Shown one piece after another: positions 52,554-59,692 of a DNA stretch of 64,000 nt. Each line of letters begins with the position of its first letter. The stretch's first letter is position 1. Source of the DNA: JAZBPO01 sp963691775 (lineage in GTDB: Bacteria; Pseudomonadota; Gammaproteobacteria; Pseudomonadales; Azotimanducaceae); assembly GCA_963691775.1 (NCBI GenBank), contig OY829369.1, forward strand, positions 1,922,001-1,986,000, given 5' to 3'. The translations under genes and the position numbers were made by a program. The notes below the pieces were generated by a model that did no database searches, was not told the DNA's origin, and worked only from the letters and a program-made list of their open reading frames with translations.

Positions 52554-52585
52554 AAAGCGCCGCGGCTGCCGTGGCCACGGGCAGT

Positions 52586-52693
52586 CCAGCCCCCGGGCAG
52601 TCCAGCCTCGGGCAGTCGGGCCGCGCTATGCCGGGCCGCGCCAGGGCAGGCCGCGCCAGGCCGGGCCGCGCCAGGTCAGGCCGCGCTCAGCTC
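52586..52693. repeat. 15-bp tandem repeat at the srkA/response-regulator convergent junction
   Basis: Five 15-bp units begin GGCCGCGC at 52619, 52634, 52649, 52664 and 52679. The central three read GGCCGCGCCAGG plus three variable bases. A preceding block (about 52586-52618) repeats CGGGCAGTC three times at 15-16 bp spacing. The last unit covers the stop codon of the minus-strand response regulator (52687-52689). Confidence 0.85.
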
Positions 52694-53412
52694 GCACCTT
52701 CGAGCTCGATCTGAATCGAGTCGTCGAAGCGATAGCCGCGGTTGTGCACGGTGCTCAGACTGCGATGGATGCTGCAGTCGTCGCATTCCAGCTTCTTACG
52801 CAAACGGGACACCAGTGCATCTACCTTGCGCGAGTCCGGATCCCAGGGTTCTCCGTGAATGCGCATAGACAGCTCGTCGCGCGTGACCACCTCGCCGCGC
52901 GCGTCGATGAGCAGTTTGAGCGTGCGCGACTCCCGATTGGAGAGGCGAGTGATGATGGTGTCATGGCCGCAGTACAGCGTCCCCGATTCCATGTCGAAAA
53001 CCAGAGACGGCGCCTCGCCAGAGCGCTGGAGTGCATTATTGCGAGCGCGCGCCTCGAGCCGGCCGAGCACCCGGGCGATGAGCTCTTCGATGACGAAGGG
53101 CTTGAACACGACGTCGTCCGCCCCCGCCGCAAGTACTTCTCGCACCAGATCCTTCTCGTGCTGACCGGTGACGACCACCACGATCGTTTCTGGCGCAAGA
53201 TCCCCGAGCAGCTGCAAGCCGCTGTCATCTTCAAGACCGATATCGAGAATGACCGCATCAGGGCGCGCCGTTCTCAGGATGCCGCGCGCATCCAGCAATC
53301 CTGCAGCCGTGAGGACGCTCATAGAACTCGTCTCGAAGCTGCGGGCATACAGGGCGCGCAGTCGCAGATCATCTTCCACGACCAGCAACGTCGACTCCGC
53401 CGCCTGTACCAT
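52687..53412 (-). CDS. OmpR/PhoB-family response regulator
   Basis: A 241-residue two-domain regulator. The receiver domain has the acidic pair VVEDD, phosphoacceptor Asp57 in VILDIGL, Thr82 and Lys104 in VVFKPF. The winged helix (about 145-235) has SNRESRTLKLLIDARGEVVTR, VDALVSRLRKKL and HNRGYRF. It starts at 53412 with AGGA nine bases upstream. No kinase is adjacent. It is divergent from the EAL-domain regulator across a promoter region with strong palindromes, suggesting that it controls both. Its stop lies within a tandem repeat. Confidence 0.9.
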   Translation of the reverse strand: MVQAAESTLLVVEDDLRLRALYARSFETSSMSVLTAAGLLDARGILRTARPDAVILDIGLEDDSGLQLLGDLAPETIVVVVTGQHEKDLVREVLAAGADDVVFKPFVIEELIARVLGRLEARARNNALQRSGEAPSLVFDMESGTLYCGHDTIITRLSNRESRTLKLLIDARGEVVTRDELSMRIHGEPWDPDSRKVDALVSRLRKKLECDDCSIHRSLSTVHNRGYRFDDSIQIELEGAS

Positions 53413-53604
53413 CCGACGATTCCTCACACGGACCGCAATGCCTGTTTAGTCGGCCGGAACCCTTCAACACTGGACTGATATTACATATGTAACGTTAACG
53501 TTTTTTAACCTTTGCTAGTAACGTTGCCGCTACATGGTCCCCTTGAGCACGCCGGAGCGCAGCCGACATCCTCGATAGCCATTGCACCATCCCGGGAGAT
53601 CTTG
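53413..53604. promoter_or_regulatory. divergent regulatory region with palindromes and direct repeats
   Basis: A markedly AT-rich stretch at about 53475-53520 contains two overlapping perfect 12-bp palindromes: TTACATATGTAA at 53481-53492 and AACGTTAACGTT at 53491-53502. The octamer GTAACGTT occurs at 53489-53496 and again at 53518-53525, 29 bases apart. These are strong operator candidates between the two divergent regulators; the winged-helix regulator is the natural binder. Confidence 0.55.
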
Positions 53605-54789
53605 ATGGGGGCCCCTGAACGGCCGGCGTCGCCAACCGCCATCGTCATCGACGACATGCCTGAGATGGCGCAATTCCTGTGCGATCTGTGTCGCGCTTGC
53701 GGCCTCGACTCCCATCGCTTTGCCGACTCCCGTGAAGTAGACCCCGCCCGGCTGCGGGACGCCGCGGTCGTTTTCCTGGATCTGACCTTGCCCGGCCTGG
53801 ACGGCGTCGAGCTGATGCGCGTGCTCGGCGGGCAGCGCCTGAAGACCCCGATCGTGCTCGTCTCGGGCCACGACCACTGCACCCTGGAAGCCGCAGCCGC
53901 GGCTGGCCGTGAGTGTGGCCTGCGGATTCATGGCGTGCTCCACAAGCCGTTCTCCATTCCTCAGTTCGAGCGCATCGTGAACTCCCTGGACGGCGAGGAT
54001 GCGTTGGCGAAAGGGGCGGAGATGGTGGACCCCGAAGCGGTCAGGCTCGCTCTGGAAACGAATGCCATCGAGCCCTATTTCCAGCCGAAGATTCATCTCG
54101 ACCGCCTTGAGGTTGTCGGCTTCGAGGCCCTCGCCCGATTGCGCCTGCCCAGCGGCGAAATTCTGCTTCCAAGCCAGTTTATCGACACCGCAGCAGAATC
54201 GGATCTCCTGAACCGCCTGACCGACCGCATGCTCGTGCTTGCCCTTGATGCCTGGCGCGACTGGTCGCAGAAGGGTATGGACTGGACCGTGTCGGTCAAT
54301 ATCCCGGCCTCGCGCCTCGCGGACGTGAGGTTTCCGGACCAGCTCGAAGAGCTCTATGAGCTCTGGAGCATCGACCGCTCGCAGTTGATTCTCGAGATCA
54401 CGGAAACCGAACTGCTCGATCACTACGGCCACGCCATGGACACGCTCGCTCGCCTCGCCATGAAGCGCGTCGCCCTGTCGATCGACGACTTCGGCACGGG
54501 TTTCTCATCGCTCTCGCAGCTCAAGCGTTTGCCTTGCGTGGAGATGAAGATCGACAAGTCATTCGTCGAAGATATTGATCACAACGAACACTCGGAAGTC
54601 ATCGTGCGCAAGAGCATAGAACTCGGCCGCGAGCTGGGACTGACGGTGACTGCCGAGGGCATCGAAACGCAGCGCCACGCCGACCTGCTACGACTCATGG
54701 GGTGCGACTACGGCCAGGGCTACTTCATCTCTCGCCCGGAACCACGCGCTCGCATCAATTCGACCTACGTGGACGGCTTTGCAGCCTAG
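53605..54789 (+). CDS. response regulator with EAL c-di-GMP phosphodiesterase domain
   Basis: A 394-residue protein. The receiver domain has IDDMPE, phosphoacceptor Asp59 in VVFLDLTLPGLDG, and the Lys in LHKPFSIP. The EAL domain (about 140-390) keeps its catalytic residues in GFEALARL, VSVNIPASRL, LEITETELL, IDDFGTGFSSL, EMKIDKSFV and TAEGIETQ, so it should hydrolyse c-di-GMP. ATG 53605 has GGGAG seven bases upstream. Its TAG stop shares the palindrome CTAG with the stop of the convergent acyltransferase gene. Confidence 0.92.
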   Translation: MGAPERPASPTAIVIDDMPEMAQFLCDLCRACGLDSHRFADSREVDPARLRDAAVVFLDLTLPGLDGVELMRVLGGQRLKTPIVLVSGHDHCTLEAAAAAGRECGLRIHGVLHKPFSIPQFERIVNSLDGEDALAKGAEMVDPEAVRLALETNAIEPYFQPKIHLDRLEVVGFEALARLRLPSGEILLPSQFIDTAAESDLLNRLTDRMLVLALDAWRDWSQKGMDWTVSVNIPASRLADVRFPDQLEELYELWSIDRSQLILEITETELLDHYGHAMDTLARLAMKRVALSIDDFGTGFSSLSQLKRLPCVEMKIDKSFVEDIDHNEHSEVIVRKSIELGRELGLTVTAEGIETQRHADLLRLMGCDYGQGYFISRPEPRARINSTYVDGFAA

Positions 54790-55937
54790 GACACGTGCGC
54801 GTCGAGCGCGCAGCGGGCCCGGACGGGCTGTGCGTACTGCGCGAGCAACCAGCGTCGCTCTACATCCGAAGCCTCCGCAAGCGTCGCCTCGAAGGCCGTG
54901 AGTGCCTCGGAATTCACCTCATCCACGCCAACGCCCCGAGGTACATCGATCCCCAGCGATCGCGCTGCGGCCAGATGCGTCGGGAACAGGCGGAAACCCG
55001 CATGGATTGATTGATCGATCATTGCGGCAGCCGCCTCGGGCTCTTCCGCGGGCGCCGTCAGCTCAGCGCCGAAGTGCACATGAACGCGCCCCTTCGCACC
55101 GGTGATACCCGTCACGATGCTTTGCAGGTCTTCTCCCTCCGGCTTCTCATAGACCCCCGTGGTTTCGCGTAACGACAGCTCCCGCGCCTTCATCGGCGCG
55201 CAGGGATCGAGCTCGTAGGACACCGCGACGGGCACGATGTGAAGATCCGCGAGCACCTCGGCAAAACCACGCCCGGCCTTTCGCTGGCTGACGAAGAACA
55301 TCTTCAGGATCGCGGGATCGGTGCGATCGTCGCCGTCCTTCGCGCGACCCTCTCGCTGTGCGATCCAGACCGACTGCAGCTCCTCACCGATGGAATGATG
55401 AAGGTAGGCGGAGGTGCGCTTGAACGCCGCGAGCTGGTCCTTCGGACCGGTGAAGCTGCGCTGCACGACGAAACTCTTGTTCAGGCGCATGAGATCAGAG
55501 ACGTAGGGTTTTTCGAGCAGATTGTCACCGATCGCGATGCGCACCGTGCCGAAGCCCTCGGCGTGGGTCGCGTAGTTCACGAACGCCGAGTCCATCGCGA
55601 TATCGCGATGATTGGACACGAACAGGTACGGCCGCCCAGGATCGAGCGCGTCGAGCCCGGACCAGGAAAAGCCCCCGGTCGTCTGCGCGATGACGTGGTC
55701 GAAGAGCGCTTCGAGGGAAGACTGGAACTCGTCGATGGTGGTGAAGGAGCGCGTGCGGCGGCGCAGGTAGAACGCAGCAAGGGCGCGCACAATGGCCGGC
55801 GCCAGCGCAGCTAGGCGCGGATAGCGAAAGCCCACGAGCGCATCGAGGAACTCGCGCTCCTCGATCAGGCGCGCAAAGACGCCCTGCATCTCGTCGTCCC
55901 GGTAAGGGCGAATCTGCTCGAACTGATCGCTGCTCAT
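54786..55937 (-). CDS. glycerolipid acyltransferase-domain protein (PlsC/PlsB-like)
   Basis: A 383-residue protein. The acyltransferase box is YLFVSNHRDIAMDSAFVNYA, with six residues from His to the last Asp instead of the usual five. A downstream block has NKSFVVQRSF and SVWIAQREGRAKDG, corresponding to the substrate-binding FPEGTRS-type motif in degenerate form, and IVPVAVSYE. It probably acylates a lysophospholipid or glycerol-3-phosphate, but substrate is uncertain. The ATG 55937 is preferred over an upstream in-frame start. Confidence 0.75.
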   Translation of the reverse strand: MSSDQFEQIRPYRDDEMQGVFARLIEEREFLDALVGFRYPRLAALAPAIVRALAAFYLRRRTRSFTTIDEFQSSLEALFDHVIAQTTGGFSWSGLDALDPGRPYLFVSNHRDIAMDSAFVNYATHAEGFGTVRIAIGDNLLEKPYVSDLMRLNKSFVVQRSFTGPKDQLAAFKRTSAYLHHSIGEELQSVWIAQREGRAKDGDDRTDPAILKMFFVSQRKAGRGFAEVLADLHIVPVAVSYELDPCAPMKARELSLRETTGVYEKPEGEDLQSIVTGITGAKGRVHVHFGAELTAPAEEPEAAAAMIDQSIHAGFRLFPTHLAAARSLGIDVPRGVGVDEVNSEALTAFEATLAEASDVERRWLLAQYAQPVRARCALDAHVS

Positions 55938-56082
55938 GGACCTGTTTTTCAGCTGGCGCCGGAGGCTCGCGCCGGGCGGGGCGCGATTGTAGTCGCCACG
56001 CGCGAGATTTGAACGCCCGCGATCGGTATGTTCGGGACCGCTACAGGGGAGAACGCGCCATGACACAGCCTGGAATCCGCCC

Positions 56083-56625
56083 GTGCGCCCAGCGCCTCAA
56101 CCCAAGGCGCGGACGCCCCAGCCCGTGACAGCCGCGCTCCGAACCGGCGAACGCGCGGACCTGCCGCGCATCGTCGAGATCTACAACCACTACATCGTCA
56201 ACAGCGTGGCGACCTTCGATACAACACCGATCTGCGTGGCAGACCGCGAGGCGTGGATCGATCAGTTCGGCGACGACCGTTATCGCCTCCTCGTACTGGA
56301 GCGCGACGGCAAGGTGCAGGGCTACGCCTACTCCGGACCTGTACGCCCCCGTGCGGCCTACGACCGTTCCGTAGAGACATCGATCTATCTCGCGCCGGAT
56401 GCCGTAGGGCAAGGGCTCGGTGAAGCGCTGTACGGTGCCCTCCTCGAACAGCTCGACAGCACGGACGTGCACCGTATCTACGGCGTCATCACCCTCCCGA
56501 ACCCGGGCTCTACGCGTTTGCACGAGCGCCTGGGCTTTCGAGAAGTCGGTCGCCTGACGGAATGCGGCCACAAGTTTGGCAAATGGTGGGACGTTGCCTG
56601 GCTGGAGCGCCCCGGCGCCCGGTGA
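56083..56625 (+). CDS. GNAT N-acetyltransferase, phosphinothricin acetyltransferase-like
   Basis: A protein of 180 residues (or 166 if GTG 56125 is used). IVEIYNHYIVNSVATFDTTP is the N-terminal signature of the PAT/YncA group. VQGYAYSGPVRPRAAYDRSVETSIYL precedes the acetyl-CoA loop VGQGLGEALYGALL. NPGSTRLHERLGFREVGRL and KWWDVAWLER close the domain. Relatives acetylate methionine sulfoximine, phosphinothricin or amino acids. The exact start is unsure because both candidates are GTG with weak ribosome sites. Confidence 0.87.
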   Translation: MRPAPQPKARTPQPVTAALRTGERADLPRIVEIYNHYIVNSVATFDTTPICVADREAWIDQFGDDRYRLLVLERDGKVQGYAYSGPVRPRAAYDRSVETSIYLAPDAVGQGLGEALYGALLEQLDSTDVHRIYGVITLPNPGSTRLHERLGFREVGRLTECGHKFGKWWDVAWLERPGAR

Positions 56626-56644
56626 GCAGGAAGGCGCGCGCGGA

Positions 56645-56823
56645 TTCACTCGACGCGGTCTGCCTGACGCGGTCTGCCTGACGCGGTCTGCCTGACGCGG
56701 TCTGCCTGACGCGGTCTGCCTGACGCGGTCTGCCTGACGCGGTCTGCCTGACGCGGTCTGCCTGGCGCGGTCTGCCTGACGCGGTCTGCCCGATGGGGTC
56801 TGCCCGACGGGGTCTGCCCCCAT
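56645..56823. repeat. 14-bp tandem repeat at the GNAT/TSUP convergent junction
   Basis: About twelve copies of TCTGCCTGACGCGG follow head to tail from 56659, most of them identical, preceded by a partial copy. One has TGGCGCGG. The last two full units (56785 and 56799) drift to TCTGCCCGATGGGG and TCTGCCCGACGGGG, and a partial copy follows. The unit is not a multiple of three, so it is unlikely to be coding, although open frames run through it. The array fills most of the 223-bp gap between the two convergent genes. Confidence 0.92.
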
Positions 56824-56848
56824 ACAGCGACCCGACTCGAAGGGCGCG

Positions 56849-57610
56849 TCAGGCCTCGAGCAGTGCCGAGCCGAAAATCCAGGCGCCCATGGCAAGCAGC
56901 AAACCGAAAGCCGAGCGTCTCAGCGCAATCTCCGACAGCGGCGGTGGGAAGGTGCGTCCGAGCCAGGCCGTGAGCAGCACGACCGGCAGACTGAGGCCCG
57001 CCAGCGTCCAGACGTCTGCGGTGAGTCCGCCGCCGAAGCCCACATAGACAGTGCGCACAAGCGTGGATACAGCGAAACAGGCCAGCAGCGTCGCGCGTAG
57101 TTCCGCGACTGGCATCGGCTGGCGATAAACGAACCAGCCCATGATCGGAGCCGCGGCCGAGAACATGCCGCCGAGCACGCCGCCGCCGAGACCGGCCGCG
57201 AAATAGGAGAACGCGCCCGATCGCGTCTCGCGCGGCTGCGGCTTCATCATCATCGACGCACAGCCGAGGATGATGAATGCTCCGAGGAGCAGGGCAAGGA
57301 TCCGCTGCGCGGAGGCATCGAGCCATTCCAGAAGCAGAACGCCGAAGCCGATCATGGGCAACTGACCGGCACACATGAGCAACGCACCGCGCCGATCGAT
57401 GCGGTGCACGTGGCCCGGCAGCGACAGGGCGATATTCGTGAAGCTGAGCAGGCTGATGACCGCCGTCGTCACCGGCAGCGAGTAGAGCGCAAGCGCACTG
57501 GAGCCAGCGACCATGATCATGCCCATGGCAAAGCCGGCCACGGTCTGGACGTAGCCGCCAACGGCAACGAGCAGGACGAAAACGAGAAGATCGGCTGTCA
57601 CCACGAACAT
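56849..57610 (-). CDS. TSUP (TauE/SafE) family permease
   Basis: A 253-residue membrane protein with about eight membrane segments. VAVGGYVQTVAGFAMGMIMVAG is the first-repeat signature of TSUP proteins, and GLGGGVLGGMFSAAAPIMGWFVY the second. Members export sulfite, sulfoacetate or other organic anions; the substrate is unknown here. MFVVTADLL at 57610 is taken as the start since upstream residues are Arg/Pro-rich. It is divergent from the amidase gene by 80 bases. Confidence 0.87.
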   Translation of the reverse strand: MFVVTADLLVFVLLVAVGGYVQTVAGFAMGMIMVAGSSALALYSLPVTTAVISLLSFTNIALSLPGHVHRIDRRGALLMCAGQLPMIGFGVLLLEWLDASAQRILALLLGAFIILGCASMMMKPQPRETRSGAFSYFAAGLGGGVLGGMFSAAAPIMGWFVYRQPMPVAELRATLLACFAVSTLVRTVYVGFGGGLTADVWTLAGLSLPVVLLTAWLGRTFPPPLSEIALRRSAFGLLLAMGAWIFGSALLEA

Positions 57611-57690
57611 CCGGCATCGCGAGGGCGCGGGAGTATATCCGCGCCATGGGCGCGCGTAAGGTTCAGCCATGAAGACAGGGGAGGCAGGCA

Positions 57691-59145
57691 ATGGCCGCAT
57701 TCACGGAGTACGCGGATCACGACGCGACGGGGCTCGCAGAACTGCTGCGCGCCGGGAGCGTGAGCCACGCGGAAGTGATGGAAGCCGCGATCGGACGCGC
57801 CGAAGCGCTGGAGCCGCACCTGAACTGCTTCGTGCATCCGGAATTCGAGACGGCGCTCGACGCTGCGCGTGCCCGGGACGCGGCCAGCAAGGATAGGGCC
57901 TCGGCGTTCGCGGGCGTCCCCTTCGCCGTGAAGGATCTGTGGCTGGAATGGGCCGGATCTCGACACTCCGCGGGCAGCCGCTGGGTTCACGCTGCGGGCC
58001 TGCGCTTCGAAGCGGATGCACCCCTGGCCACTGCCTTCCGCAACACGGGCGTGCTGTCGCTCGGCAAGACAACAACGCCTGAATTCGGCATCACGGGCAC
58101 CACCGAACCTGCGCTCACGGGCGCAACCCGCAACCCCTGGCATCCGGGCCATATCGCCGGCGGCTCCTCGGGGGGCTCGGCTGCGGCCGTGGCCGCGGGC
58201 ATCGTGCCCTTCGCCCACGCCTCGGACGGCGCCGGTTCGATCCGCATCCCGGCAGCCTGCTGCGGGCTCGTGGGCCTGAAGCCGACCCGGGGGCGCACCT
58301 ACAGTCCGTGCGCAGCGCTCGATCTGTCCTTCGGTTTCTCATCCAACTTCATCGTCTCGCGCTCCGTGCGCGACACGGCCGCCATGCTTGATGCGGTCAC
58401 GCTCCGGTCCGCCTATGGCCCGCCGCTGCCGGAGATGGCCTTCACCGCGGGCGCACCCCGGGACCCCGGAAACCTCGTGATCGCCGCGAGCATGGAGACG
58501 CCATCCGGCCGGCCGGTGGATGGGCAGATCGCCGCCGCCTTCGAGCGCACCTGCACGATGCTCGAGGGCCTCGGCCACAAGGTGGAACGCCGCGGCCCGC
58601 AGGTGCACTGGCGCGACTTCTATCGAGCCTTCGGTGCCGTCGGCTCCGCGCAGCTCGCCTCCGACGTTCGCCGCCTGGAGAAGGCCATTGGTCGTCCGCC
58701 AGAGGCCGACGAATTCGAACCGCTGACGTGGCGCAACGTGGAGGGCGGCCGCCGCCGCAGCGGCATGGGCACCATCGACGCGCTCCGCGCCCTGCAGGAA
58801 ACGACGCGAGCACTCGAACGCTTTTTCGCCGGAATCGATGTATTTCTCTCGCCCGTGATGGGTACGCCCCTGCCGGCCATCGGACACCTGGATCCGACGG
58901 CCATGGCCCCGGAAGAGCAGGATCGTCGCTCCGCCAGGGCCTTCCCATTCACGCCGCCCTTCAACGCGTCGGGACAGCCATCGATGAGCCTGCCCGTCAC
59001 GACGGATGCGGACGGCCTGCCCATCGGCATGCAGGTCACGGCGCGTTACGGCGACGACCTCACGCTGCTGCAGTTGGCCACGCAATTGGAGCGCGAGGCC
59101 GGCTGGCTCGCGCGCCGGCCCGACCTTTCCTACGCGGGCCTGTGA
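57691..59145 (+). CDS. amidase-signature family hydrolase
   Basis: A 484-residue amidase. The Ser-cisSer-Lys triad is visible: Lys81 in FAVKDLW, Ser159 in GGSSGGSAAAVAAG and Ser183 in DGAGSIRIP. TRGRTYSPCAALDLSFGFSSNFIVSRSVRD and FNASGQPSMSLPV follow the family pattern. It hydrolyses an amide of unknown identity. GatA function is unlikely because gatC/gatB are absent. GGGGAGG lies six bases upstream of the ATG. One base separates it from the NUDIX gene. Confidence 0.88.
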   Translation: MAAFTEYADHDATGLAELLRAGSVSHAEVMEAAIGRAEALEPHLNCFVHPEFETALDAARARDAASKDRASAFAGVPFAVKDLWLEWAGSRHSAGSRWVHAAGLRFEADAPLATAFRNTGVLSLGKTTTPEFGITGTTEPALTGATRNPWHPGHIAGGSSGGSAAAVAAGIVPFAHASDGAGSIRIPAACCGLVGLKPTRGRTYSPCAALDLSFGFSSNFIVSRSVRDTAAMLDAVTLRSAYGPPLPEMAFTAGAPRDPGNLVIAASMETPSGRPVDGQIAAAFERTCTMLEGLGHKVERRGPQVHWRDFYRAFGAVGSAQLASDVRRLEKAIGRPPEADEFEPLTWRNVEGGRRRSGMGTIDALRALQETTRALERFFAGIDVFLSPVMGTPLPAIGHLDPTAMAPEEQDRRSARAFPFTPPFNASGQPSMSLPVTTDADGLPIGMQVTARYGDDLTLLQLATQLEREAGWLARRPDLSYAGL

Positions 59146-59146
59146 G

Positions 59147-59653
59147 GTGAGCGAGGCATCATCCGAGGGCCGCTATCGCCTGTCCGTGCGCGCGCTGCTG
59201 CTCGATCCCTTCCAGGAGACCGTCCTGCTCATGCGCACGCGTTTTCCCGGTTGGAAGCGGCCGCGCTGGATCACGCCGGGGGGCGGCGTCGACGACGGCG
59301 AAACGCTCCACGACGCGCTGATCCGCGAGGTGTTCGAGGAAACGGCCCTGCGCATCGAAGCAAGCGACATCGTCGCGGGACCCGTGTTCAAGCGCCGCGT
59401 GCAGTTCCACTGGGCGGGCGTCGACTACGATCAGCACGAGCGCTTCTTCGTCGTCCATACGCGCCGCTTCACGCCAGATGCGAGCGCGAATCCGGCCGCC
59501 CATGAGACAGAGGCCCTGCTCGACTTCGCCTGGTGGTCGGCCGAAGCCATGGCGGCCTCGGACGAGCAGTTCATACCGCGTGCGCTCGCGGATCACCTGG
59601 GTCCGCTCATGCGAAGCGATTATCCTGAATCCGAGATCGATATCGGCCTCTGA
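59147..59653 (+). CDS. NUDIX hydrolase
   Basis: A 168-residue protein. The NUDIX box GGVDDGETLHDALIREVFEETAL has Ala in place of the usual Gly near its end, with all metal-binding Glu retained. ARALLLDP-like strand VRALLLDPFQETVLLMR precedes it. It cleaves a nucleoside diphosphate linked to an unknown group. The GTG at 59147 lies one base after the amidase stop, so translation is coupled. No substrate-specific motif is evident. Confidence 0.87.
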   Translation: MSEASSEGRYRLSVRALLLDPFQETVLLMRTRFPGWKRPRWITPGGGVDDGETLHDALIREVFEETALRIEASDIVAGPVFKRRVQFHWAGVDYDQHERFFVVHTRRFTPDASANPAAHETEALLDFAWWSAEAMAASDEQFIPRALADHLGPLMRSDYPESEIDIGL

Positions 59654-59692
59654 GCGTCCCGCAGCGGATCGCAGAGGCGGGGAGAAAAGCAG

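Noticed and set aside
43479..56066. Genomic island or phage remnant around the oddities at 43-56 kb
   Set aside because: No integrase, transposase, tRNA target or terminal repeats are present, and base composition matches the neighbours apart from short promoter islands.
56646..57647. A 333-codon minus-strand frame running through the 14-bp repeats
   Set aside because: It lies in a different frame from the clear TSUP permease over the same bases, and its C-terminus is only translated repeat.
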